A stretch of DNA of 64,000 nt. Origin: Hemileia vastatrix. Its lineage: Eukaryota; Basidiomycota; Pucciniomycetes; Pucciniales; Zaghouaniaceae. A program made the translations under genes and the position numbers. The DNA lies in assembly GCA_030280995.1 (NCBI GenBank), contig JASXTE010000017.1:7701001-7765000 (forward strand), given 5' to 3'. Under the pieces are notes generated by a model. The model searched no databases, was not told the DNA's origin, and saw only the letters and a program-made list of their open reading frames with translations. Below are positions 46,489-57,315 of this stretch, piece after piece. Each line of letters starts with the position of its first letter. Within the stretch, counting starts at the first letter, position 1.

Positions 46489-47524
46489 ACTTTCCCTAAT
46501 TTTCCTAACTGGAGCATTCCAGAGCTCATCCGGAGATTGTCCGGAGATCTTCTGTGTTTTTACAGAGCTCTTCCGGAGTATTCCAGAGCTTGTACAGACT
46601 TCCGGACTCAATTAGAACCCTTAAAATATTTATAAAAATCTAGAAACATTAAAGATGATAGAAATAATTTTCCTCTATATTTAATTCTAGTTTTTTTAGC
46701 CTGTGCAGCCCTATTCAACTAGTAAATAATTATCAAATTTAAGCAAATTATGTAAAATAAAAAATAATCAAAAATATTTTATAAAATTATTAAAAATAGT
46801 AGAAAAATAGTGAAATATGCATAAAAATTCTCAAAGTTTCTAGAGACTCCTGAATTTAATTTTCATGCACTTTAAGACCTATAATTACATTTCCTGCCTT
46901 GTAATTTTTTATTAAATCATGACCTGTAAAATTAACCCTTTATAACCACTTTTAATACTTAATTTATTTAATATAACCATTTAAAAGTTTTATTGGCCTT
47001 TCTAATCTAAATAGCCATTCACCAATAGTCCTTTATAATTACCTTAAGTGCTATGCTAAACTTTTGTCTACCACAACAACAATTTTTTTACATAACAAAT
47101 TATAAACTGAAATCCCCTTATAAAAACAACACATTTACATAACATATTATAAATTTCAATCAAAAACTCATTAATTTATACTTATAGGGTATCATTATAA
47201 AGGTCTCTTTATCAGGGACATGATTTTAACAACTAAGTCTGATAAAAATTAAAGCTTTTTACAAAAATAATATTCAATCATTTAAAATAACTTTTCTGAA
47301 TACAGCTTAACTGTTGTATTGCTTTCCTTCATTATAAAGAACACTGATTCAACATCTCAACACCATTAATATTAAATAGATTATAAGTCATTTTATATCA
47401 AGTGTAGGTTTTAGCTTAGTTAATTGTGAGCTCTCATTTTACTTGAAGGGACAGGGGTTTCTTCAGTTTTCCCAACTTGCTTGGATTCTGCTTACAGCAT
47501 GGCAACTGTCAGAGTCTTTCTACA
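46489..47524 (+). repeat. Composite family 2-type LTR
   Basis: The first 590 bp match 14,756-15,345 (ACTTTCCCTAA, CCGGAG-rich words, GTGCAGCCCTATTCA, GTAAAATTAACCC), and the last 430 bp match the inverse of 14,205-14,750 (GGGTATCATTATAAAGGTCT, TTGGATTCTGCTTACAGCAT, GAGTCTTTCTACA). So the two modules are in a different relative orientation from those at 14.2 kb. It ends at 47,524, directly against copia leader sequence. Confidence 0.6.
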
Positions 47525-47630
47525 ACAAAAGAATGAAGAAATAATAATTTTAATATATTTGAGGAATGATGACAAGATAGAAAAAATTTTAGGCAAGATG
47601 ACTACTCTGAAATTAATTTACTACATAGAC
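47525..47630 (-). repeat. Ty1/copia leader fragment
   Basis: AGAAATAATAATTTTAATAT and GGCAAGATGACTACTCTGA match the copia leader at 13,800-13,885. The rest of the copia element is missing, so an LTR insertion broke it here. Confidence 0.6.
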
Positions 47631-48691
47631 TGAAGCCAGTTGTTCTTCAGGAATCCTTTTTATTGTATCTTCTTGGTGTTTTATGAGTAAAAAATAATGA
47701 ACACTGGATGTAAAATTACCAGAGATACATCATTTCCAACTTTTTTTTCTCAGTAACTTACAAATGTAGCACACAACAACGATGAACCAATAGTTCATTC
47801 CCATTCTTTTTTGTGCAAAGATTTCAAATATCATATCAGATTTTTTATTTCATTCACACATATTCTGTAATAATGAGTCTTAAATTTGGTCATCTTTATG
47901 ACTTTCAAACCAATCTTCTAAGAACAATAAAACCTTCACTATTTCAAACTCCTTTGTTCATACAGATGACTCACCCAAATAAAAAAAATAAAAAGAGAAA
48001 AAATTGAAAAAAAACATTTTATCAGCAGCCGTCCAAGTGACACAAACCATTAATAAGTGAAATTAACCTGTGTAATAGCAGCCAATAGAACTTGAAAAGA
48101 GCTTTAAAGTTTTTTGAATCTTGAAGGGTGATTTTAAAAGTTATCCCAAGCCAGAAAGACAAAAACCAAGAAGAATAAACAAGTACCCAAAGGTAAACTT
48201 TCAGGTCAGTAAGGAAGACAATAATATTGAAAGAGAAGTATCTTTTGATAAATGAAACATCAAGAATATATAGTAAAAAAGTATTTAAAACAAATAAAGA
48301 AAGAAATATAAATTACAAAGAGAAGTCTTATGTTTTAGTTATAAGTACTTTTTTGTCTCATTTGGCACGAGAGACCCCTTATAGAGGAGATATTTTGACT
48401 GATTTTATGATACAGTTCTTCAAAGAGAGCAAGTAAAGATTCAAAAATTTGTTGACAAGTTTTTTTCAGTCCTCTTACTTTGGTCTGTGCCTTCCATTGA
48501 GGCACAAAATGTCATTTTCTACATCAGGAAATTCTCATTCATGGCCCAAAATGGCAAAAAAGTGCATTTTTTTATCAGTATCAAGTTAGCTAAAAACATA
48601 ATAAATGAGAGAGAGAGTTTTTCCAGATTATAGAGTGAAAGAAGAATTTCTATTTTTATGAGTGTCAAGGGTATCTCAGTGATGATGGTAT
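47631..48691. other. No recognisable feature
   Basis: Open frames are short and unlike proteins. No repeat could be linked to other regions. Confidence 0.4.
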
Positions 48692-49477
48692 TGAAAGACT
48701 CTTAAATTCAGTACCTGGCTGTGAGCAGTATCCAAGGGAGTTGGATAAACCTAAGAAAACACTTTTCCTTCAAGTAAAATAAGAATTCTCAATGATATAA
48801 GCTATAATGTCTACTCAATATGAAAAATGTTTGTTAAAAAGTTAATATGGAATCTTTTGAGATTTTAGAGTTGGTGTTCTTTAGATAATATAATGAAATA
48901 AAACAAAAAGTTGTACCAGTGAAAATTTATTTAAATGAATGTATTATATGTTTGTATAAGGTTTTCATTATATGAAAATAATTTTTTTGATTCCCTGAGA
49001 TTGAGGCCTTCTAATGGTACCCTAAAGTTTTATCTTTATGATGTTTTATGTAAAATATTTTTTATAATTAATAAAATGTTGAAATTATAAGGGTACTTTT
49101 ATATATGTAATTTTATATTATAATAGTTGAAATTATGTGTTATTGGTTGTCAATTTTCAGTTCTCAGATGTACATTCAAGTCTACAGCCAAATATATGCA
49201 TATAGTAGTCACTTGAATCTATTTCCTCTTCTAAACACATCCCAAAGATTGTCCAGATCTCTACAGATCTCCATGGAGCTTTTCCAGACTTCTGGACTAA
49301 AGTAGAAAATAAATTCTACTTTAAAAATATGTAAAAATACAGAAAAATAGCTACATCTCATCTTAACAATTAAAAGTAACTTTTGTAACTTGTGCAGCCC
49401 AATTCACTGAAAAAAAATCTTCAAAGTTAAATAAAATCTGTAAAACAATAATTCTTTGAATAACTAAATAATTTCAG
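48692..49477 (-). repeat. Family 2-type LTR, old copy
   Basis: The left border TGAAAGACTCTTAAATTCAG and GTATCCAAGGGAGTTGGATA match the inverse LTR end. CCCTGAGATTGAGGCC and ATGGTACCC follow, then the second module (GATTGTCCAGATCTCTACAG, TTGTGCAGCCCAATTCACT). The module order is as at 14.2-15.3 kb. It abuts a copia leader on the right. Confidence 0.6.
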
Positions 49478-50095
49478 AGTAATCATCTTGCCTAAACTTC
49501 CCAATCCTGTCTTGTCATCATTATCTCAGATATATATATTAAAATTATGACTCCTTTTTTCTTCAAATTACTGAAGAGTACATCTCTCTTTCTTTTAGTT
49601 TTGTAACATTACCATATGCATGTAGTTCAATGCATTCCTATCTCAATTTTACCATATTGTGATTAGTCATGCTGTACTCAGATTTTGTACCCCTGCTTAC
49701 ACTCTTATGTAATTGTTTTTTCACTCCTGTAATTGGAGTTACTCTCTGAGTTAAAATGTGCTGTCTTTCTCTACCTTTTTCTCTTAAGCAAGTCCGTCCT
49801 ATTTACAGGTCTGTATCTTTTTCTACTATTACCTCTTCTATCTATACTAATATTTGTTTTATCATGACCATTAGGTATTAATGGCTCATCTACTTGAAAA
49901 AGTTGTGCATTACTGATGTATTGTTTGTTCTCATACCAAAGACCTCTCACTAATGTATTGAATTTTAATTCTTGCAATATATAAAGCAAGTCCATCCTAT
50001 TTACAGGTATAACTGGCTCCAGACTTGAATAAGTTGAGTATTACTGATTTAATCCTTAGACTTATACCAAAGACCAAAGTTTTTGTTGAAAGATT
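49478..50095 (+). repeat. Ty1/copia 5' LTR and leader, + copy
   Basis: It matches 13,434-13,967 in inverse. AGCAAGTCCGTCCTATTTAC occurs near 49,787 and again, with one change, near 49,986, so the region holds an internal duplication of about 200 bp. The LTR end is probably at one of the TTTACA words; the exact limits are not clear. Confidence 0.55.
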
Positions 50096-51240
50096 ATGAA
50101 ACCGGCTGTTATCCACTCTTCTCTCCTTGTGGTAACTCGTTATCTTCTCTCCTCAGAAATTCACCAACTCAACTTTATTGCTCATTTGAAATCTTCTGAA
50201 GTCTCTACTTCTACCAATGGCATTCCACTCCTAAGTAAGGAGAACTACTTTTTCTGGGCATCTAAGTTGAAAGCTCTTCTTCTGCAACACAACCTATACA
50301 TTCTTATTTTTAAAGATTCCAAAGCCAATGCTGGAGAAAAAGAGAACACATTTAAAATTATCACTCAAAAGGCTTCTGGATTCATACAAAAGTTTATTTA
50401 TCTCTACCATATGAAATTTTTTTCTAATGATAATGATATCCTAAAGTGCCACATTCTTTAGAAATCAATTGAATAAAATTACTGCTCTTCAAGTGAAAGT
50501 AACCAAATGCATTTTTTCCAAAAATTTACTAATCTCACTTACCCCAGCTACCTTACTGAATATTTAGAGCCCATTTAAAGTCTTGAATTAAAACTAGGAG
50601 CTCTCTGTGTTGAACTCAAACAAAATCTTTTAGCCTCATACTTCTTTAAATTACCCTCTGGATTCAATACCTTTTGAGATGCTCAAAAAGAGACTGCTAG
50701 TGCACTTGGAGAATCCTTGAATGTTACAAAACTTGTCAGTACTCTTAATAATCATCTTCATCAAGATGAACCCAATCCTACTCCTCACTCCACTGCACTT
50801 TATACACCTGGTTAATGCACTTACAAGATTTTCACTGGAGAAAAACATATTCCTAAGAATAAACATTCCAAAAATGAATGCTTTCAACTTCACCCTCAGC
50901 TACAAAGAGAAAGACATAAGAAAAATGCCTAAACTAACCTAGCCATTGAACTATCAATACTTGAGACTTCCCCTGCACATTGCTTATAAGCTATTTCTCA
51001 TAACTCTCAATACAAATTTGTTCTCAATAATGGAGCCACCAAGAATATGATTTGTAACAAATTTTCTTTTCTAACCATACTAGTGGAAGTTCACTTATCT
51101 TCTTTGGGAATGACTAAACTATTCAAATTGAAGTACATTTGGATATTAAACCTCTGATTGAAAATAAAGATTTTATATTAAAAAACTGCTTATATATTCC
51201 AACTTTCAAATTGAATCTTATTATTCTTACCTCCCTCCTT
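50096..51240 (+). pseudogene. Ty1/copia gag and protease, + copy
   Basis: The ATG at 50,096 starts VIHSSLLVVTRYLLSSEIH, then the gag block STSTNGIPLLSKENYFFWAS and a helical segment to 50,461. Pieces after that are frameshifted (YKEKDIRKMPKL near 50,910). The protease box reads NNGATKNMICNKF, with Asn for the catalytic Asp of DSGAT. It parallels the - copy at 12,048-13,433. Confidence 0.8.
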
Positions 51241-52200
51241 AAACTTCATGATAATATGTCTCTCATTCTCGATGGATCCTAATTCACTCTCTCCTGTGAT
51301 GGAAAAAATCAAATTTATGGACATACCTGCAACAAAATTCTCATCATACAGACCTCTATCTGTAAGACTCCTGACTCAACTGCTCTATAATCTTCAGATG
51401 ACCACTCTAAACTTTGACACAAAAGTTTAGGTCCCCTGGGACTACATGTGATGAAACACTGTAAAAAAATAACTCCATTTCCACTAAAAACTGACTTCTT
51501 TTTTGAATTCTGTGTCCATTCAAAACATCACCATCTCCCTTTTACTGGCTCATTACCCAAAGCATCACAACCCCTTGAATTCATTCATGCTGATTTAAGT
51601 GTAAAAATATCCCCACCATCTATTGATTGTAATCTCTATTACTACCATCATATTTATTCTTATACCTCATATCGTTTTGTATATATTCTTAAAAATAAAA
51701 ATGATACATATTAAACATTTGTGAAATTTACGAAATCTGTCAAATTATCCTTAAACTATAAAATTTGTCAACTAATTAATGATGGAGGTGGAGAATCATT
51801 AAATCATGAACTCAAAACTTTTCTTCCAGATGAAGGAATTCATATGCACATTACCTCTCTGTATACTCCACAATAAAATCCAGTAGCATAAAAGGGCAAT
51901 AGGACTACTACAGAAAAAGTCAAAGCTCTTTTGTTTCAAGCTAATTGCCCTCCTGAGCTCTGGGCTGAGGCAGTCACCACTGCCATTTATCTTTATAATC
52001 AAACACCTACTTCAACACAGGATATGTTGCCTCCTTATGAAAAATTATATTGTACCCCACCTAAAATTTAACACCTTTTTATCTATGGATGTAGCAAATA
52101 CTCTCTAATCCCAAAACATAAGAGAAAAGAAAATTTGGCTCAGCTTCCCAAAAACTCATCCTCATTTTTTTCAATAAAAAATTAAGCTTTTACAAACTAC
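51241..52200 (+). pseudogene. Ty1/copia integrase, + copy
   Basis: CVHSKHHHLPFTGSLPKASQ and PLEFIHADLS contain the first catalytic Asp; INDGGGESLNHELKTFLPDE contains the second. The LYTPQ.NPVA.KGNRTTTEK block, with two stops, corresponds to TPQQNGVAERKNRT. Further on CPPELWAEAVTTAIYLYNQT and PYEKLY form the usual copia integrase end. Three or more stops make it inactive. Confidence 0.85.
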
Positions 52201-53040
52201 TTTATCTTATCTATCACACTGTGTCTTATTCCGATAATGTAGTTTTCAATGAGAACCAGTTTCCCTATTAACTTCTGAAAAATCCTCAATCAACCCAGTA
52301 ATTTCCTTATCTGAAAATTCTAGAAGTTTCAAATGAAAATATTATTCCACCTTCATATCTTCCTCTATATTCTTCTACTACATATAGTACTTCTCCCTGT
52401 AGTCCTGACAGTATCTCTGACAAACCTACACCTTCTCAGATCCCATTTTCTGAGTGCTTTACTTATATCCCAGCAACTATTCTACTCCACAAGAAATTAA
52501 ATCTCAAATAAATACCAAGAATATTGTGAATTATCTTCCAAATATCTATCCTCCACATCAGTCACTCCTCTCTTTAACTCTTCCCTTAGCTATCATTATT
52601 CGCATCTCTCCTCATTATACTGCAAAAATTAATAGTACACATGGTGATTCCTCAAGGCATGCCATTGAGGCTGAACTTCATAATATGGAAAATCATGAGG
52701 TCTCTAAAATATGCAAGAAACCACCAAGTTTCAATCTTATTTTAGATATTTGGGTCTTTAGTGTTAAACAAATTCTTGATGGTAGCATCTTTAAATTTAA
52801 AGTGCAACTCTGTGCCCAAGGTTTATCTCAGAAACTTGGTATTGACTATTTTGATACATATGCTCCCACAGGACATCTTACCACTTTCAGAGTTTTTCTG
52901 GAACATTGTGCTGAGGAACAATACCTAATGGAGCACATGGAGGTAGAAGGTGCATTCCTTCATGGTAAATTATCTAAGGAAGTACTCATGCAAGTCCCTG
53001 ATGGTTTCTATTCTGGTCCTCAGATTACTAATCCTATTCT
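52201..53040 (+). pseudogene. Ty1/copia RT N-terminal half, + copy
   Basis: A long open frame (52,454-53,062) contains STHGDSSRHAIEAELHNMEN, WVFSVKQ, KFKVQLCAQGLSQKLGIDYF and DTYAP. The EHMEVEGAFLHGKLSKEV block that follows normally carries the first catalytic Asp (MDVKGAFLHG), and here it is Glu. After PQITNPILRL the sequence leaves copia and enters chromovirus RT sequence, so the palm YVDD box and RNase H are missing. Confidence 0.85.
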
Positions 53041-53084
53041 CAGACTTAACCCATTGATCTGATACCAGGCTCAACCCCCCAGTT

Positions 53085-53523
53085 TAGCAGCATAATCCCA
53101 CTATAAATCTTGGATTCTGCAGCGCTAAAGGAGAGTTTTATGAAAATCTAAATAATAGTTTTATTGTAGAATCAAAATCTCCCTGGGCCACCCCTCTGAT
53201 CTTTTCAGGAAAAAAGGATGCTTCATTAAGACCTTGTATGGATTTCAGAAGGTTTAACAGGCTGATGGTAAAAAATAGATATTTCTCAAAGAGCACAAAG
53301 AAGATACAATTCTGGGATACAAAGAAGAGCCTCAAGCACCAGTCCAGGTGCAAAATGAAGAGGATTTGAGATGGAAAAGGTTGTTTCTAAGAGGGTGGAC
53401 AGGGGAAAGTTTCAGTACTTAGTGCATTGGAAAGGTTATGGGATTGGAAATAGGTCTTGGGAGCCAGTGGAAAATTTGATGAATGCTAAAGGAAAGTTAA
53501 GGGAGTTTGAGAAGGAGGGGTAA
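53085..53523 (+). pseudogene. Chromovirus relic: RT fragment joined to chromodomain
   Basis: The first part reads NSFIVESKSPWATPLIFSGK and DASLRPCMDFRRFNRLMVKN, which is Ty3 RT fingers. It is followed near 53,290 by a jump over the rest of RT, RNase H and integrase to a chromodomain, RVDRGKFQYLVHWKGYGIGN then RSWEPVENLMNAKGKLREFE, ending at a TAA (53,521-53,523). The aromatic cage positions (Y, W, W) are kept. The deletion is about 3 kb relative to a full element. It is a third Ty3 family in this window, different from families 1 and 2. Confidence 0.8.
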
Positions 53524-53852
53524 AAGAGGCATTAATGTTAGGATTTGGTTGAGAGGTGGGGAAGAGGAGCGCTATAGGTTCTATGCATTGTAAAGAGGCA
53601 GAAGAGTAGATATTGCATGAAGGGGTTATATGGGGAAAGTGCTGTGGAGCGCTCCTCATTGGAAAACTTATCTAGTAATACAGTTACTCTCTAGTCTCAC
53701 TGCCAATTGGAATAGTCAGTCCTGTCTTTCCTCACTGTTTGAAGTCCAAGAATAGTCAGTCTTAGGTAGTCTCACTGATGTATCCAGCATATTCAGTCCA
53801 ACCTTAGACTAGTGTTGTCACCGGAGGACCTACGCACAAGGTTGAGGGTGTT
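53524..53852 (+). other. 3' tail of the chromovirus relic
   Basis: Non-coding sequence after the chromodomain with repeated GGAATAGTCAGTC-like words (53,712, 53,752) and GTTGTCACCGGAGGACC near 53,814. It may contain the start of that element's LTR. It is cut at 53,853 by the family 1 LTR. Confidence 0.4.
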
Positions 53853-54209
53853 TGTCAGTATAGTCTAGTATATAAGTATGATATAATAGTGTTTATTTAT
53901 GGTCCTACTACTTATTGATAAATTATTTAGTGATTAAACCTCATGGGAAGACTAATAAAATAGTTATACTCAAGTCAAACTCACAATATTTGGATTTAAG
54001 TGCGTGCTAGTGGTGGAAAATAGATGAATAAAATATAGTTATAGCTTTATATAAAGATAAAATAAATTTATAGTGGCTTTATAATATATTTCTAAGGGTT
54101 AATAATTGTATAATAGTGTTTGTTGGAGTTGTAGTAATTGAATGATGATAAATAACCGTCAAAATCCCTCCTTACTTATACCCAAATCCACTGGAGTGCA
54201 CAGACCTTC
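53853..54209 (-). repeat. Family 1 LTR of the - element, distal part
   Basis: On the + strand it begins TGTCAGTATAGTCTAGTATA, the inverse of the LTR end ATACTGACA at 9,235. It contains AACTCACAATATTTGG and CCAAATCCACTGGAGTGCAC as in the 8-9 kb copy. It is interrupted at 54,209 by the + element, and its other part is 58,813-59,638. Joined length is about 1,178 bp, against 1,174 for the 8-9 kb copy. Confidence 0.85.
54205..54209 (+). repeat. Target-site duplication, left copy
   Basis: CCTTC immediately before the TGTCAGCC start of the + element; the same CCTTC follows the element at 58,813-58,817. Confidence 0.85.
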
Positions 54210-55563
54210 TGTCAGCCTGTATATCCCCAGGACTGAGTAAAAAGTGCTTATAAGTTATGTTAAACACATGAACTATACATGGGAACAATAAATGAGAGTA
54301 CACAAACAGTATACATAAGTAAAATTATGATAATACACATAAAATGCCATTATAACACCTTATATACACGCATATATCCACCTTTTATAAGTCTTATGTA
54401 CTTAATATTAAGTTGGAATATGTTAGGGTAATATTAAGAACCTTAAGTATAAGGCTACATAATTTTTAAGTACACTTAAAGCTGTTATATTCATTGTTTT
54501 ACACAAAAAACAAGAAATGCGCTTTATTTCACTTAAAAGTTGACTATATGCGCTATAAAATTGAGAATATCAAAATTGCGCTTTGACAGATCAATTGGGC
54601 TCATTTAGAACTATTGATTTGGCTATTTAAATGCATAAAAATAACACTTTTCAAATTTGGTGTTTTTTATGCCAGAAATGGCTTCTGTGTACTGGCTACA
54701 TACTGCCTGCTTTTTTCCCGTGTGAATAGCTTCATTTTTAGAAAATTTAGCTTTTTCACACTATAATTACCCCACATTCTACGCCCACTGTGGGGAAACA
54801 CACTAAAATAGGCGACAGGCGCTTATTTAGTGTCCTAGCTTAATTAATAATGCATTGACCTTGTTTATATGCACTAATTTCATTAATAACCTCACTCTTG
54901 GCACTTTATTTCATCACCACGCTTAAATTCGCCTAATTTTAGTCAAGGATTCACCCGTGCAAGCGCCTGCCAAGAACTGCATGTAGTTACCCCACATCTC
55001 ACGCTCTTTTTTAAGTTTTTGGGTGGTTTCTCAGTCAATTTTGGTTATTTTTGAATGGGAATTTCACGTAGTATAATGTCAGGATTAGCCCCATTATTTC
55101 TACAGTGAATCCTCCTTATTATTAAGCTATTATTAACCTTAAAAAGTCTCCTTTAGTCTTTTATATTATTGTTTTATACGCATATACTCTCTTTTTGTCT
55201 TTTCTTTAATTTTGATGGATTTCCCTTATTATTACAGTATTTTGGCGGTTGTTACTTGTCTAATTATGTCATGGGTCACTAGGGATGTTGATGGGCAGGT
55301 CTATTAGTTGTTTTGAGGCGTCATTAACTGTGTATTGGATGGTATATCAAGGGATTTATTGGGGAACTCAGTGTGTATAAAAGGAGGAGGTTTTCGGGTC
55401 TTGTTTCTACATTCCTTATCATTTACAACTTACCAATATAACCAAACCAATTACAATACATATCAATTAGTACTTTTATAAGACTTTTGATTAGTATCTG
55501 AATTATAAAATCTATTTTTCTACCAACTACAAAGATTGTAAGCCACATATAAAATAGTGAGAA
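54210..55563 (+). repeat. 5' LTR of the nested element, truncated
   Basis: It aligns without gaps to 57,316-58,669. The final 143 bp present in the 3' LTR (58,670-58,812) and any primer site are missing, and gag starts 4 nt later. Differences from the 3' LTR are scattered substitutions only (about 1%). Confidence 0.9.
55376..55383 (+). promoter_or_regulatory. TATA box in the 5' LTR
   Basis: TATAAAAG within CAGTGTGTATAAAAGGAGGA, conserved in the 3' LTR at 58,482-58,489. Position in the LTR (about 1,170 of 1,497) fits a U3/R border shortly downstream. Confidence 0.6.
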
Positions 55564-55567
55564 ACCA

Positions 55568-56056
55568 ATGATTGAACATGAACATAGTGTCATGGGCAGT
55601 GAGAATATAAAATCAGTAAAAGATGAAGTAAATGATCATCTTTCTAAAGTAAGTGAATTACTCAATATTCCTCAGGTTAGGGAAGCAAAAACTAGCCAAA
55701 AGAACTGGCCTAAGTTAGATCAGTACCCTTCTTTTGACGGGGATTCAAAATCTGACTGGCAACAATTCATACAAAGAATTGATAACTTAAAATTTTCATA
55801 CAAATTACCTGATGAAGAAATTACTTGAAAGTTAATATCTTTATTTACAGATGTGGCCTTATTATGGTTCTGAATCTGTATTGAGTGAGGGAATTAATTA
55901 CTCCTTGAATGAATGGAAGGCACTAATTGAAAGGCAATTTGGTGGCCCAAAATTTAGAATCACTCAACAAAGATTGTATGAAAAGGCCAGATATCATCCA
56001 AATGCTGGAGATAAACCCATGGTCTTCTTAATGAATTTAATAAAAATCATGAAAGT
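55568..56056 (+). pseudogene. Gag fragment of the nested element
   Basis: The ATG at 55,568 opens IEHEHSVMGSENIKSVKDEV and continues with NWPKLDQYPSFDGDSKSDWQ and QFIQRIDNLK, a gag N-terminus. A TGA where Trp is expected ends it at 55,828, and a frameshift follows about 20 codons later. The other frame picks up ALIERQFGGPKFRITQQRLY and GDKPMVFLMNL, which match the gag of the - element at 63,880-64,000. At MNLIKIMK it is fused in frame to integrase. Confidence 0.8.
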
Positions 56057-57137
56057 GGATTTTGTAACTGGCTTGCCATTAGCAGGAAAAGAAAGTTTCA
56101 ATTCTTTCTGGGTAATAGTGGATAGATTAACAAAAATGTGTAAATTTATCCCTACCCATAAAGAGGTATCTGCAAAAGACTTGGCATTACTATGGTGGAC
56201 TCAGATGATGAATACTGCTGGGTTCCCCAAAGCCATAATCTCTGACAGAGATCCTAAATTTACTTCAGAGTTCTGGACATCTTTGATGGAAGTATCAGGT
56301 TGTCAATTAAAATTTTCTACAGCACACCATCCACAAATTGATGGGCTGGCTGAGAGGATGATACAAACTCTAGAAGACATGATCAGAAGATATTGTGCCT
56401 TTGGATTAGAATACAAAGATAATGAGAACTTCACACATGACTGGGTAACATTAATTCCTAGCCTTGAATTTGCTTATAATAGCACAAATCATTCTGTAAC
56501 AGAGAAGAAACCATTTGAACTCTGGCTGGGATACGTACCAAATACCCCAGTAAATCATTTAAATAAATAACCAAGGTTAGATATACACCCTGGTACTAAA
56601 TCCTTTATTCATATGCAACAAATGTGTAGAAAACATGCTGAAGAATGCATCCAAAAAGCATTTGAATATGAAAAGAAAAGGTGGGAAAAATCTCATAAAG
56701 AATTAAAATTTAAAAAGGGAGATGAAGTCCTCATATCAACACTACATTTTAACTTACAAGGTAATGTTAAATTAAAGGATCCCTTTGTAGGACCTTTTGT
56801 AGTAAACAAAATGGCTTTTAATAATTCAGTGGAAGTCATATTATATGCTCCATATGATAGGAAAAATCCAGTTTTCCCTATCTCATTATTAAAACCTTAC
56901 CATGCAAATGATCCTGACTTATTTCCAAAAAGAAGGGGAAGGCCTAAAAAGCAACCTGAAGAAATTGTGGAAAAAGCAGAAATTGAAAAAATACTCAAGA
57001 AAAGAATCCTTACTAAAGAAAAAGGAACTGAGTATTCACTAAGATTTAAAGGGAAATCAAATGAATTAGATAAATGGATACCTGAAAAAGAAATTTCTAA
57101 TTTATCCACCCTTCTTAAAAGATTTAAACAGAAATAA
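56050..57137 (+). pseudogene. Integrase core and chromodomain of the nested element
   Basis: In frame with the gag piece: VDFVTGLPLAGKES and WVIVDRLTKMCKF (first Asp), SDRDPKFTSEFW (second Asp) and HHPQIDGLAERMIQTLEDMI (Glu in LAER), so the DDE residues are present. A TAA (56,568-56,570) replaces Leu in HLNK.PRLDIHPG. The frame continues with KKGDEVLISTLHFNLQGNVK and PYDRKNPVFPISLLKPYH, and ends with a chromodomain-like IEKILKKRILTKEKG, YSLRFKGKSNELDKWIPEKE. Only one nonsense change separates 55,851-57,137 from being a continuous frame. Confidence 0.9.
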
Positions 57138-57304
57138 ATGTCTGTTCAACCAGCTGAGGGGTTAAAAACCAGTACTCATAATATTTTATTATGTTTTATT
57201 TCTTTAAAGTTTAATCTTTAATGCTACAGAATTATTCTGAATACCTGAAAATTACAAATAAATAAATAAAATGTATAACTTATCATTTTTTTTATTGTTT
57301 TTTT

Positions 57305-57315
57305 GGGTGGGCGAG
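57305..57315 (+). promoter_or_regulatory. Polypurine tract of the nested element
   Basis: GGGTGGGCGAG directly precedes the 3' LTR start. The matching tract of the - element is GGGGTGAGGGAG at 59,650-59,639. Plus-strand DNA priming is the known role of such tracts. Confidence 0.75.

Noticed and set aside
48227..48436. 69-codon open frame on the + strand
   Set aside because: Lys/Asn/Ile-rich as expected for A/T-rich DNA, with no neighbours or motif support.
55540..55580. 5' LTR truncation explained by splicing of the element RNA
   Set aside because: GTGAGA at the break is retained in the truncated LTR and the next bases are not GT, so the junction does not fit a GT-AG intron.
55826..55850. 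A tiny intron bridging the stop in the gag piece (GTTAAT...TTTACAG)
   Set aside because: It would be about 20 nt, too short for a spliceosomal intron, and the bridged sequence itself reads as conserved gag apart from a TGG to TGA change.
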